DNA of 64,000 nucleotides from Anaerolineae bacterium (GTDB lineage: Bacteria > Chloroflexota > Anaerolineae > Aggregatilineales > Phototrophicaceae), in NCBI GenBank assembly GCA_023382675.1, contig JAHDWN010000006.1, positions 62,001 to 126,000 of the forward strand. Direction: 5' to 3'. The position numbers and the translations under genes were made by a program. The notes under the pieces are model-generated. The model worked only from the letters and a program-made list of their open reading frames with translations. It was not told the origin of the DNA and did no database searches. The stretch's first letter is position 1, and each line of letters opens with the position of its first letter. This document shows, piece after piece, positions 17,170 to 26,881 of the stretch.

Positions 17170-18645
17170 ATGGGTTCACATCTGCGCTGGTTTCTGGTCG
17201 TTATTGCGCTCAGTCTCTTTTCACTCTGGGTGGCGTTGCCGGATACGAAGATCAGCAACATGCCCGATTCGTGCTATTTAAACCCTGCTGACATCCCCGC
17301 ACAGGGCCTCCATCTGGATTTGAATGGCGATTGCCAGGAAGAACTGCGGTTGGGCGTTCGCCAGAGTCTGGGACTCGATCTGGTCGGTGGTTTGCGCGTC
17401 TTGTTACAGGCTGAACTTCCGCCCGGCTCCTACACCGCAGACGACCTGCGTGAAGCAGCCAACAATGTCGCCCGACGCGTCAATGCCCTCGGCGTTAATG
17501 AGCCTGCGATCCAGGTGCAGGGCAGCAACCGCATTCTGGTCGAACTACCAGGCATTTCCGATCCGCAGCAAGCTATCGACACCATTCGCCAGACGGCACT
17601 GCTGGAATTCGTCAATTTCAGCGGCTTGACCGGCGCGGAAGTACTCGACCTCGAAGGCAAAAAGATCCTGACGACAGAACAGCTTCGCATTCAAGAGGCG
17701 CGCCGTCTGGAAGGTGATGCGGCGACCACAGACGAGGGGCCAGCGCCGCTCGTCAATCCACGCACCGGCTTGCCGTTCGAAACAGTCATGACTGGGGCAG
17801 GGTTGCAGGCTGCGTCGGCGGCGCTCGAACCGAGCGGACGCTGGGTGATCGTCTTCGAAACGACTTCCGACGGTGCGCAGATATTCGGTGATTACACGCA
17901 AGCCAACGTTGGCAGCCCGATGGCGATTGTGCTGGATGGGGTGGTGCTGTCCGCGCCCAACATCCAGAGCCGGATCGACACCAACGGACAGATCACGGGT
18001 AACTTCGACCAGGAATCGGCGCAGCAGCTTGCATTGCAGCTTCGTTCCGGCGCGCTGCCCATCCCACTGCGAGTCGAGTCGAGTGAGCGCGTCGGCGCGA
18101 CATTGGGGCAAGAATCGGTCAACCTCAGTATCCGCGCGGGCATCATCGGCGTTATCGTCGTGCTCGCCTTCATGTTGATTTACTACCGTGTGCCTGGCAT
18201 CGCCGCCGATCTCGCGCTGCTGGTCTTCGTCCTGTTGAACCTCGCCGCTTTCAAACTGATCCCGGTTACACTGACTCTGCCGGCTATCACCGGCTTCCTG
18301 ATCTCCATCGGCACGGCGGTAGATGGCAACATTCTGATCTTCGAGCGCATCAAGGAAGAACTTCGCGCCGGCAGGGATGTCGAAAATGCCCTGAATGCGG
18401 GCTTTGATCGTGCATGGCAATCGATTCGCGACTCGAACATCTCAACCATCATCATCTGTTTTGTGCTGTTCTTGTTCGGCCAGACGCCGGGCGCGAGCAT
18501 TGTCAGCGGTTTTGCGATTACCCTCGCACTCGGCCTCGTGCTCAACCTGTTCACGGCAGTGCTCGTCACGCGCACGTTTCTGCATGTCCTTATCAAGCTG
18601 TTCGACAAGCCGGTGCATGAGCGCCAATGGCTGCTCGGCGTCTGA
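17170..18645 (+). CDS. secD: Protein translocase subunit SecD
   Basis: 491 residues. Membrane helix near the N-terminus, the LGLDLVGGLRVLLQ signature (about 75), a large extracytoplasmic region (about 90-310) with P1-head folds, then five to six membrane helices containing the conserved DGNILIFERIKEELRAG (about 390-407). SecD with SecF uses the proton or sodium gradient to pull exported proteins outward. The frame is open upstream, but the ATG at 17170 gives a normal SecD N-terminus. It ends 18 nt before secF. Confidence 0.96.
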   Translation: MGSHLRWFLVVIALSLFSLWVALPDTKISNMPDSCYLNPADIPAQGLHLDLNGDCQEELRLGVRQSLGLDLVGGLRVLLQAELPPGSYTADDLREAANNVARRVNALGVNEPAIQVQGSNRILVELPGISDPQQAIDTIRQTALLEFVNFSGLTGAEVLDLEGKKILTTEQLRIQEARRLEGDAATTDEGPAPLVNPRTGLPFETVMTGAGLQAASAALEPSGRWVIVFETTSDGAQIFGDYTQANVGSPMAIVLDGVVLSAPNIQSRIDTNGQITGNFDQESAQQLALQLRSGALPIPLRVESSERVGATLGQESVNLSIRAGIIGVIVVLAFMLIYYRVPGIAADLALLVFVLLNLAAFKLIPVTLTLPAITGFLISIGTAVDGNILIFERIKEELRAGRDVENALNAGFDRAWQSIRDSNISTIIICFVLFLFGQTPGASIVSGFAITLALGLVLNLFTAVLVTRTFLHVLIKLFDKPVHERQWLLGV

Positions 18646-18663
18646 TTCGAAAAGAGGCAACGA

Positions 18664-19614
18664 ATGTTCAGCATTGTGCAAAAACGGCGTCTGTATTTCC
18701 TGATCTCAGCCGCCTTGATCATCCCCGGCATTCTGATCATGCTGTATTCGCTGGCGGCCACCGGCTCGCTGCTGAAGTTGAGCATCGATTTTGAGGGCGG
18801 TAGTCTCTACGATGTGACATTTCTGCAAAGCGGCGCGGACGAGAGCAACATCCGCGATGTCTTCACCCAGTTTGGTAATTCGAATCCACTGATCCAGCGA
18901 CTTGGCGATCCGGAAGCCAATCACTGGTCGATCCGTGCGCAATTCCAGGAGCAGACAGTCACCAATCAGATCGTCGCAGCGTTGAACGAAATCGCGCCGG
19001 TCGATACCGGCAGTATTCGTGTTGAAACACTCTCGGAGACGGTCGGGCAGGAAGCCACTCAGGCGGCTTTCCTCGCGGTCGCGGCAGCAGCGGTGGTGGT
19101 GACGGGCTTCATCGTGCTGGCCTTCCGCACCGTCCCCAAGGCACTGCGCTACGGCATTTGCGCGATTGTCGCCATGCTTCACGACGTGCTGTTCGTCGCC
19201 GGGGCGATGTCGCTGTTAGGTCTGCTGTTGGGCTGGGAAGTCGATGCCCTGTTCTTGACGGCGGTGCTGACGGTCGTCGGCTTCTCGATCCAGGACACCA
19301 TCGTCATGTTCGACCGTATTCGCGAGAACATCCCGCGCCACCTGGGCGAGCCCTACGAGGCCATCGTCAATCGCAGCATTCTGGAGACGATGCACCGCTC
19401 ACTCGCCACGCAGTTGAACGCCTTCTTCATCATGGTGGCGATTATGTTGTTTGGCGGTGAGAGCATTCGCCAGTTCATCACCATTCTCTTCATCGGCCTG
19501 CTGACCGGCACGTATTCGTCGATCTTTATCGCGGTGCCGCTGCTGGTTGCCTGGGAAAAGGGCGAGCTGCCGTTTACGCGCTCATCTGCGCTGCCGCAGC
19601 CCAGCGCCGGATAA
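18664..19614 (+). CDS. secF: Protein translocase subunit SecF
   Basis: 316 residues. N-terminal membrane helix, the SIDFEGGSLYDVTFL motif (about 39-53), an external domain, then membrane helices with GFSIQDTIVMFDRIRENIPR (about 217-236), the SecF counterpart of the SecD motif. GAGG lies 7 nt before the ATG. Standard partner of SecD in the export motor. The next gene starts within 4 nt of its stop. Confidence 0.96.
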   Translation: MFSIVQKRRLYFLISAALIIPGILIMLYSLAATGSLLKLSIDFEGGSLYDVTFLQSGADESNIRDVFTQFGNSNPLIQRLGDPEANHWSIRAQFQEQTVTNQIVAALNEIAPVDTGSIRVETLSETVGQEATQAAFLAVAAAAVVVTGFIVLAFRTVPKALRYGICAIVAMLHDVLFVAGAMSLLGLLLGWEVDALFLTAVLTVVGFSIQDTIVMFDRIRENIPRHLGEPYEAIVNRSILETMHRSLATQLNAFFIMVAIMLFGGESIRQFITILFIGLLTGTYSSIFIAVPLLVAWEKGELPFTRSSALPQPSAG

Positions 19615-19617
19615 GTG

Positions 19618-20589
19618 ATGCGTGCAGTCATCTTCGATGGGACGCTCAGAGTCGTTTCTGATGCGCCCGAACCCGTTCTACAATCGGATGCTGAGGTCGT
19701 TATTCAGCCTCGGCTGATGGGCATCTGCAATACCGATCTGGAGCTGACGCGCGGCTATAAGGACTTTTCCGGTATCCTCGGCCACGAATTTGTCGGCAAG
19801 GTCGTCGCCGGCGATCCTGCCTGGATTGGGAGGCGGGTCGTCGGTGAGATCAGCCTTGCCTGCGGTGAGTGTGATTTTTGCCGCCGGAATGTGCCCAGCC
19901 AATGTCGAAATCGAACGACGCTCGGCATCTGGCAGCATCCCGGTGTCTTTGCCGACTACGCCTCACTCCCAACTGCCAATTTGAAGGCGGTTGATGATCG
20001 GATTTCTGACCGCGCCGCCGTTTTTGTCGAACCGCTGGCGGCCTGTCTACAGATCACGGAAGCCGTGCACATTTCGCCGCGTGACCGGGTCGTGGTTATA
20101 GGTGCGGGCAAGATGGGGCTTCTGGCCGCGCAGGTGCTCAAGTTGACGGGGGCGGATGTCCGTGTCATTGTGCGCCGCGAGCGACCTGCGCGTCTTTTGT
20201 CAGGGTGGAGGATACCCGCAGTCGAGCGAGCGGCCGTTGCGGACAAAAGTATTGATATTGTGGTCGATTGTACGGGCAATGAGTCCGGGTTCGCTGAAGC
20301 TCTTCAGATGGTGCGCGCGCGCGGCACTATCGTCCTCAAGAGCACCTATGCACATTTACCGACCGCGGATCTTACGCGCGTTGTCGTTGACGAAATTACG
20401 GTGGTGGGAAGTCGCTGTGGCCCGTTCGAGGCGGCGCTGCGCTTGCTGGCACACGGATTGATTGATGTCGAGTCGATGATCGACGCAGAGTATTCGCTTG
20501 ACGAGGTACTGGCTGCCTTCGACAGCGCTGCCCAGCCGGGAGCGCTCAAGGTGCTGCTTACGCCAGCTTCTGAATGGCCGGTAACGTGA
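19618..20589 (+). CDS. Zinc-dependent alcohol dehydrogenase-like (MDR) protein
   Basis: 323 residues, medium-chain dehydrogenase/reductase. Catalytic-zinc ligands are Cys in GICNTD and His-Glu in GHEFVGKV. Four structural-zinc Cys are in CGECDFCRRNVPSQC. A Rossmann motif VVVIGAGKMGLLAAQ follows (about 160-175). The pattern resembles sorbitol/threonine/glucose dehydrogenase-type members; the substrate cannot be told from sequence. The ATG at 19618 directly follows a GTG at 19615, next to the secF stop, so translation may be coupled to secF although the function is unrelated. Its 3' end overlaps the convergent histidine kinase by 32 nt. Confidence 0.88.
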   Translation: MRAVIFDGTLRVVSDAPEPVLQSDAEVVIQPRLMGICNTDLELTRGYKDFSGILGHEFVGKVVAGDPAWIGRRVVGEISLACGECDFCRRNVPSQCRNRTTLGIWQHPGVFADYASLPTANLKAVDDRISDRAAVFVEPLAACLQITEAVHISPRDRVVVIGAGKMGLLAAQVLKLTGADVRVIVRRERPARLLSGWRIPAVERAAVADKSIDIVVDCTGNESGFAEALQMVRARGTIVLKSTYAHLPTADLTRVVVDEITVVGSRCGPFEAALRLLAHGLIDVESMIDAEYSLDEVLAAFDSAAQPGALKVLLTPASEWPVT

Positions 20590-21799
20590 AAAAGAAGGTG
20601 CTGCCGCTGCCTAGTTCACTTTCGACCCAGATGTTGCCGCCGTGCGCCTCGATAATGTGGCGCGCAATCGTCAGGCCAAGACCAGTCCCCTGGGTAAAGC
20701 CCGACGTATCCGCCACGCGGTAGAACTTTTCGAACAGGTGTCGCTGCGATTCTTGAGGAATACCATATCCGGTATCGGCGACGGCGATTTGTGCAAACGG
20801 CTCCTCGTGGGCAAGCAGGGGAGTCACCCGAATGTCAATGATGCCGTGCTCGCGATTGTACTTGACGGCGTTGCTCAAGAGATTGAGCACAACCTGCTTG
20901 ACTTTGCCGCGATCCGCCCTCACCGCGAAATCAGGAATCGCCTTCTTGATCTGAATGCCGCGTTCTGTGGCTTGAGGATGAACAATGTCCACACACTCAT
21001 AGAGCAGCTTTTCCAGCGATACCTCGCTGATTTCCAACCGAGCGCGTCCGCTTTCCAGGCGCGCCAGATCGAGATACTCCGAGGTGAGCCGCACGAGGCG
21101 CTCGGTTTCTGATTGCAGCGTCTCGATGATGTCAGTGCGTTTCTCATCCGGTAGATCAGAGCGTGAGAGCAGCGCTGTACTCGTTTTCAGCGCGACGAGC
21201 GGCGTACGCAGTTCGTGTACCATCTCTGCCATGAAATCACTCTGCTGAAACAACCGCGCATTCTCGATGGCGGTGGCCGCGTGCAGCGCCAGCAGCGTCA
21301 GCATCTTGATGTCATCGTCTTGATAATGCGCCGGGCCACGTTTATTGAGCGCCTCTAGCACCCCGATGACCTGACCGCGTCTCGATTTGAGGGGCACGGC
21401 CAGCAAATTGCTGGTTCTCACGCGGGTAGCATCTTCGACCTGCTGGGAGTATCCGGGATCGGTGGTAATGTCCTGAATCAGCCGCACTTCACCATGGGTT
21501 ACGACCCAACCGGCAATGCTGCCCTCGATGGGCACGACAATGTTTGTCAGGTCGCTCGATACCATGTTTGATGCCATCTCGAAGCGCAATTCGCCAGTGG
21601 CGGAATCCAGCAGCAAAATCGACGAGGCTTCCGAGTCGGTCAGTTCGCTGGCCGCATTCACAATCACGCGCAACAGTGCCTGGTGATCGAACATCACTGC
21701 CAGTTCCTGGCTGATCTCCAGGATGCGCTCATAGCGAAACAGACGTTGCTGGATTTGATTCCAGTTGGGGAATAGCTTATTCGGTTCACTGTCCGTCAA
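20558..21799 (-). CDS. GAF-domain sensor histidine kinase
   Basis: 413 residues, no membrane segment. GAF domain (about 30-180, ending AATAIENARLFQQ), then HisKA with the phosphoacceptor His in MVHELRTPLVALK (about 197), and HATPase_c with N box NLLSNAVKYN, G1 DTGYGIP and G2 GTGLGLTIARHI. Cytoplasmic sensor kinase responding to a small ligand or redox cue at the GAF domain. Its start overlaps the sirtuin stop by 4 nt (ATGA), so the two are translationally coupled. Confidence 0.93.
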   Translation of the reverse strand: MTDSEPNKLFPNWNQIQQRLFRYERILEISQELAVMFDHQALLRVIVNAASELTDSEASSILLLDSATGELRFEMASNMVSSDLTNIVVPIEGSIAGWVVTHGEVRLIQDITTDPGYSQQVEDATRVRTSNLLAVPLKSRRGQVIGVLEALNKRGPAHYQDDDIKMLTLLALHAATAIENARLFQQSDFMAEMVHELRTPLVALKTSTALLSRSDLPDEKRTDIIETLQSETERLVRLTSEYLDLARLESGRARLEISEVSLEKLLYECVDIVHPQATERGIQIKKAIPDFAVRADRGKVKQVVLNLLSNAVKYNREHGIIDIRVTPLLAHEEPFAQIAVADTGYGIPQESQRHLFEKFYRVADTSGFTQGTGLGLTIARHIIEAHGGNIWVESELGSGSTFFFTLPAIQKLA

Positions 21800-22560
21800 G
21801 GTGTGCTCTCCAAATAGTGCAGAATTTCGGGGAGTACAACCGCAGCATCTTCATGGATGACAACGTCGGCTCTTTGATCGAAATCGGTTGGCTCCAGATT
21901 GATGATCACAAGTTTCGCTCCGCTGCGTGTTGCAATGATTGGAATATCACTTGCAGGCGCAACTTCAAGCGATGAACCAATAATCACCATCAAATCGGCA
22001 CGCCGCGCAACGTCCTGCGCTGCACGTAGCACCTGCAATGGCAATTGCTCACCGTACAAGATTACATTAGGCTTAATTACACCGCCACAACGTGGACAGC
22101 GCGGCACCTTGCTATCTGTTAGGAATTGTTCCAGCAATGGCAGGCCAGGATAAGTCGTGAAGCAGTGAGTGCAGGTAGCTTCGCGAAAGTGACCATGCAG
22201 CTCGTAAACCTGCGAACTGCCGGCGCGTTGATGCAGCATGTCGATGTTTTGCGTGATTACCGCGATCAAGTGTGCGACTATCTCCAGGCGCGCAAGCGCA
22301 AGGTGGGCAGCATTCGGTTGTGCCGCCAGTGTCTTCTGTGCCAGAGGAAATACCCAATCGTAGAAGGCGCGTGGATTCTGCCGAAAGCCGAACAGGCTGG
22401 CAACCGCCATCGGGTTAACGTTTTCCCACAAGCCACTCGTCGGACTGCGAAAATCAGGGATGCCGGACGGCGTACTGATTCCCGCGCCGGTGAAGGCGAC
22501 AGTCGCCCGTGACTCACGAATATAATTTGCTACTTGAGCAATTGCGGTTTCACTGCTCAT
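21796..22560 (-). CDS. Sir2-family NAD-dependent protein deacylase
   Basis: 254 residues, a complete class III sirtuin. NAD-binding AFTGAGISTPSGIPDFRS (about 22-39), TQNIDMLHQRAGS, catalytic His in ELHGHF, zinc pairs CTHC and CPRC, and GSSLEVAPAS plus INLEPT near the C-terminus. It removes acetyl or related acyl groups from lysines using NAD. The GAF kinase gene overlaps its stop by 4 nt, and a receiver-CpaE gene lies 42 nt upstream on the same strand, so this is a likely three-gene signalling operon. Confidence 0.94.
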   Translation of the reverse strand: MSSETAIAQVANYIRESRATVAFTGAGISTPSGIPDFRSPTSGLWENVNPMAVASLFGFRQNPRAFYDWVFPLAQKTLAAQPNAAHLALARLEIVAHLIAVITQNIDMLHQRAGSSQVYELHGHFREATCTHCFTTYPGLPLLEQFLTDSKVPRCPRCGGVIKPNVILYGEQLPLQVLRAAQDVARRADLMVIIGSSLEVAPASDIPIIATRSGAKLVIINLEPTDFDQRADVVIHEDAAVVLPEILHYLESTP

Positions 22561-22602
22561 TGCCAGAAGCTAACTAAGTATCATAAAGCGGACAATTCTC
22601 AA

Positions 22603-23766
22603 TTACTCTAGAACAGCCTGCTGCGAAGCTTGCAGCGCTTTGACACTGACTTCCTCTGCCAATTTGATCACCTGGTTCGAGAAGGCTGCTCCCGGTTGGA
22701 AAGTGACAGGTGTTACCCGCGCCTGCACAGCCTGCAAAATCAGGTCGGCGCTCGGCGCAATCGCCGCCCGAATCGGCAGCCCAACGATGCGTTCGAGATC
22801 TTGCCAGGCAAGCTGCTTCCCTTGCTGGCCGTGCTGGACGGCAACCACACTCACGCGCTGCGCATCATTGCCACTCCACTGATGCAGCTCGTTAAGCTGC
22901 TCGCGCGCCATCATCGACGTGATCGGATTAGTATCGATCACCATCAAGAGGTGATCCAACTCGCGCTGAAGATTACTTACTAGCGGCGTGTAGCCGGAAC
23001 CCAGATCGATAATGACAGGGCGACCCAACTGGCGCAGACAACGCAGCGCTGCGACCATGGCCTCGGCGCTAAGATTGATCTGCGTCTCCTGCGCCTGAGC
23101 CGAGGATAGCAGGCCGCGCAAGCCAGAAGCATGGCTGACCAACTCAGCTTCGACCAGCCGTGGTAGGATTTCGGTGTGGGGTCGCTGGAGCACGTTTGCC
23201 ATGCCTTGCGACTGGGGAAAGCCGAGCGATAGACCAATCGTGCCAAGCCCTGGCCTGAAGTCGGCGATGATCGCATTTTCGCCGGCCAGGACACGTGCAG
23301 CGGCCATATTCAGCGCGAGTGTGGTCACGCCGACACCCCCCTTGGCCCCGACAACGCCGATGGTAGGTGCCATGTTGGCTTGATGGCGGCGTTGGGCTGT
23401 GCGCTGCAAAATCGCCTTGACCCGAGACGCGAGTTCGGCGGGGTGTGTCGGCTTGGTCAGGTAGTCATCCGCACCAGCTTCGAACCCAGCCACCTTGTCA
23501 TCGATAAGGGTCTTAGCTGTGAACATGATGATCGGAATGCCCTTGGTCTCAACATTGAGTCGCAGGCGACGGCACACTTCATAGCCGTTCATATCCGGCA
23601 TCATTACGTCAAGAATGATGAGATCCGGGTGTTCGGCCATGGCTCGTGTCAACGCCTGGGCACCTGTGTTCGCTGCAGAAACCTCATACCCATTCCGCTG
23701 AAGCATCAGGCCGATAAGCTTCAAACTATCAAGGTCATCATCGACAACCAGAATACGCTCTGCCAT
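22603..23766 (-). CDS. Receiver domain fused to CpaE-like ATPase
   Basis: 387 residues. A CheY-like receiver (about 1-120; phosphoacceptor Asp in LIILDVMMPDMNG, conserved Lys in YLTKPTHP) is followed by a MinD/ParA-class domain (about 135-375). The Walker A reads GAKGGVGVTTLALN: the signature Lys is kept, but the P-loop Lys is Val, as in CpaE proteins that often read KGGVGTTT. CpaE proteins place Flp/Tad pili or related machines. No Tad genes are in this window. A phosphorylation-controlled localisation factor is the likely role; the GAF kinase two genes on could be its partner. Confidence 0.88.
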   Translation of the reverse strand: MAERILVVDDDLDSLKLIGLMLQRNGYEVSAANTGAQALTRAMAEHPDLIILDVMMPDMNGYEVCRRLRLNVETKGIPIIMFTAKTLIDDKVAGFEAGADDYLTKPTHPAELASRVKAILQRTAQRRHQANMAPTIGVVGAKGGVGVTTLALNMAAARVLAGENAIIADFRPGLGTIGLSLGFPQSQGMANVLQRPHTEILPRLVEAELVSHASGLRGLLSSAQAQETQINLSAEAMVAALRCLRQLGRPVIIDLGSGYTPLVSNLQRELDHLLMVIDTNPITSMMAREQLNELHQWSGNDAQRVSVVAVQHGQQGKQLAWQDLERIVGLPIRAAIAPSADLILQAVQARVTPVTFQPGAAFSNQVIKLAEEVSVKALQASQQAVLE

Positions 23767-23973
23767 GAAACCTCTTCACCAGGTTGCTTAAGAATAGCGT
23801 TTGAACTGACCGTTGAACGCAGTATAGCATAGAACCCCATCCTTCAGAGAATAGACTTGTTATATCTACAGCTACAGGAAACTGGTGCAGATTCCACTGA
23901 ACTACATTCACCTGACTGCGTGTATAGTGAAAGACGTATATTCACCTGTAACGCTTATAGAAAGTCAGACTCC

Positions 23974-25035
23974 ATGGATGTGCAGCACATCACTACGGAT
24001 GGAAAGACAACGGCAACGGTTGACTCATTGCTGCGCGCAACACCCTATCCGGTGATTCTACTGAATGTAACCCAACAATTGACTGCGTGGAATGCGCCCG
24101 CGCGCGATCTTTTCGCGCTAACCGGCGACACACAGCCAAATCTGGCCGATCTGCCAGGAGGAGATCGGCTGGTGCAGTGGCTCAGCGGTACACAGGACAC
24201 AGTCGAATGGGCCTTGAGCGAGGAGATACGCTACCGGCCTTACGTCGAACCCATCGGTGACAGGGAGCAGCCCCTTGGCTGGGTAATGTTATTGCGCGAC
24301 ATGACCGAGAGACAACGACTGGTGCGCAGTCAGGCCGAATACATTCGCCTGATCTCACACGACCTGCGAACGCCGCTGACGTCGGTGGTTGGGTTCGCCA
24401 GCATGTTGCAGCAGTTGCTGATCGGCGATGAGTTGGCGCAGCCGCGGCATTTCGTCAACAAGATTATCTCTGGCCTGAATGTGCTCACCGGTCTGCTCGA
24501 AAACATTCAGGATGCCGGACGGTTCGACCCCGAGACAGGCTTCTATGAAATGAGCCGGACGATGTGTGACCCCGGCGAAATCGTGCAGCGCATCATCAAG
24601 AACTACCCGATGCCCGCCGACAAGCCTGATCTCCGTGTACGGGTCACTATCGACGATGACGTACCCGTTTTCGCGGCAGACACGAATATGCTGGAACGCG
24701 CCGTGAGCAATCTGTTCGACAACGCCGTCAAATACACGCCCAACGGCAGCGCCATCGACGTTCACGTGCAGCGTTCCGGTGATGAAGTGATCATTGCCGT
24801 GCGCGACAGCGGCCTGGGTATTCCACCTGAGGATCAGCAGCGGTTGTTCCAGCGCCACACGCGTGTCGCGCGCAAGGAATTCAAGAAGATCAAAGGTACC
24901 GGGCTGGGACTCTTCATCGTGCGCAGCGTTGCCCAGCATCACGGCGGACGCGCCTGGGTGGAAAGCGAATCAGGACAGGGGAGCTGCTTCTATCTGGCGC
25001 TGCCTGTCGTCACCCGACCGACGCGCCAAGATTGA
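23974..25035 (+). CDS. PAS-domain sensor histidine kinase
   Basis: 353 residues from the ATG at 23974. A PAS-like domain (about 20-115, PYPVILLNVTQQLTAWNAPA, then DMTERQRLVRSQ) precedes HisKA with ISHDLRTPLTSVVGFASML and HATPase_c with NLFDNAVKYTPNG, DSGLGIP and GTGLGLFIVRSV. No membrane helix, so cytoplasmic. The frame is open 39 codons further upstream, but TATAGT at about 23923-23928 is a likely -10, which puts the transcript start inside that extension. It is divergent from the receiver-CpaE gene. Confidence 0.88.
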   Translation: MDVQHITTDGKTTATVDSLLRATPYPVILLNVTQQLTAWNAPARDLFALTGDTQPNLADLPGGDRLVQWLSGTQDTVEWALSEEIRYRPYVEPIGDREQPLGWVMLLRDMTERQRLVRSQAEYIRLISHDLRTPLTSVVGFASMLQQLLIGDELAQPRHFVNKIISGLNVLTGLLENIQDAGRFDPETGFYEMSRTMCDPGEIVQRIIKNYPMPADKPDLRVRVTIDDDVPVFAADTNMLERAVSNLFDNAVKYTPNGSAIDVHVQRSGDEVIIAVRDSGLGIPPEDQQRLFQRHTRVARKEFKKIKGTGLGLFIVRSVAQHHGGRAWVESESGQGSCFYLALPVVTRPTRQD

Positions 25036-25096
25036 AATTACCGCGCGCCTGGGCTATGATCCGCACGTCTGTTCGTGAGCTTTGAGGCATAGTCCG

Positions 25097-26881
25097 ATGC
25101 GCATCGCGGTGCTGCCTGAAGAAGTCGTTGCCCAGATCGCGGCGGGCGAGGTCGTGGAGCGCCCGGCGTCCGTCGTCAAAGAGCTGCTCGAAAATGCCAT
25201 CGACGCCGGCGCCCGGCAAATCCGCGTCGCTATCAACGGTGATGGGCGCACACGCATCGTCGTCGCGGATGATGGGTCAGGTATCCACACCGAGGAAGTC
25301 GAAACGGCTTTCATGCGCCATGCAACCAGCAAACTGCGCGCGCTGGATGATCTCAACCGGTTGCAGACGCTTGGCTTTCGCGGGGAAGCCCTGGCGAGCA
25401 TCGCTGCGGTCAGCCGTGTTACGCTGGTGACGCGCCACATCGATGAGCAGGCGGGCACGCGCATGCTGGTCGAGGGTGGTCACTTGCGCGAACGCAAAAG
25501 CATCGGCGCGCCCGCTGGTACGGTGCTCACCATTGAGAATCTCTTCTTCAATACGCCGGCGCGGCTCAAGTTTCTCAAAAGCGAAAATACCGAAAAACGG
25601 CAGATTACAGCCGTCATCTCGCGTTACTCTATGGCCTATCCGGACGTGCGCGCCGTGCTCGAACAGGACGGCCGCGAGATTTTCCGCACGCATGGCAGTG
25701 GTTTTCTCGGCGATGTCATCACGTCGGCGCTTGGCTTGGAGCATGGCAAGCAGATGGTCGCGGTCGATAACGGCGAGGGCGAGCGCATCCGCGTCTACGG
25801 CTACACGTCCGCGCCGAGCCTTAACCGTGCTGACCGTTCACGCATCACGCTGTTCGTCAATGGCCGTTGGATCGTCGATAACAGCCTGACCTACGCCGTC
25901 ATTCAGGCTTATCACACGCTGCTGATGACCGGGCGCTACCCAGTTGCCGTGCTGATGATTCAGGTGCCGCCGGAGGATGTGGATGTCAACGTTCATCCCA
26001 CCAAGGCCGAAGTGCGCTTTCGCGACGGCGACGCTGTTTTCGCTGCGATCCAGAAAGCCGTGCGCCGCGCCGTCATCGAGCAGGCGCAGACACCAGGCAT
26101 CTTTGCCGGACGTTTTAACGCATCCGACAGCGGCGCTCGCTCATGGGGAGATCGCTACGAAGCCGCGCAGCTCGATCTCTCGTTCGATTTGATCGAGCCA
26201 GGGCAGCACGCGCGCAAACAGCATGTCGAAACGGCATCTCCCGATGAAAACGATCCAACCGCGATTCCATACGGCCCCGGAGCGCCGCTCAAACCGCGCA
26301 CGCTGCCGCTGCTGCGCGTGATCGGCCAGGTCGCTGCCAGCTACATCGTCGCCGAGGGGCCTGCGGGTCTCTATCTGGTCGATCAGCACGCCGCTCATGA
26401 GCGCATCCTCTATGAACAGTTCATGGACGAACATGCCAGGCAAGGGATGATCGCGCAGTTCGCGCTCGCGGCGCAAACACTGCACGTGTCACCCGACGAA
26501 GCACGCTTGCTCGAAGATAATCTGGAATCATTGCAGGCGTTTGGCTTCGAGATCGAACCGTTCGGGCCGAACGCCTTTGTAGTGCGAAGCGTCCCGGCGA
26601 TGCTTGCCGACCGTGATCCGGCGACGGTTATTGGCGGTATCCTGGAAGACCTCTATCAGGGAAATAAACCCGGCCAAGCGCGTATCGAGGACAAGATCGT
26701 CATCCGTGTTTGCAAGCAGGCCGCCGTCAAAGCCGGGCAGATTCTCAGTCTGGAACAGATGCAGGGACTGATCCGCCAGCTTGAGCGCTGCGACTCGCCG
26801 CTGACATGCCCCCATGGCCGCCCGACCATGATCCACATGAGCAGCGACCAGCTCGAACGCGAATTTGGCCGGACAGGGGTT
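25097..26881 (+). CDS. mutL: DNA mismatch repair protein MutL
   Basis: About 594 residues. N-terminal GHKL ATPase: QIAAGEVVERPASVVKELLE, NAIDAGA, DDGSGI, TLGFRGEALASI, and the LFFNTPARLKFLKS segment. The C-terminal domain carries the endonuclease metal site DQHAAHERILYE (about 428-439) and CPHGRPTMIHMS, so this is a nicking-type MutL as in bacteria without MutH. It works with MutS and the beta clamp in mismatch repair. The ATG at 25097, with TGAGG before it, is chosen over an upstream TTG. mutS is not in the window. Its stop overlaps the end of the convergent LysM lipoprotein gene. Confidence 0.96.
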
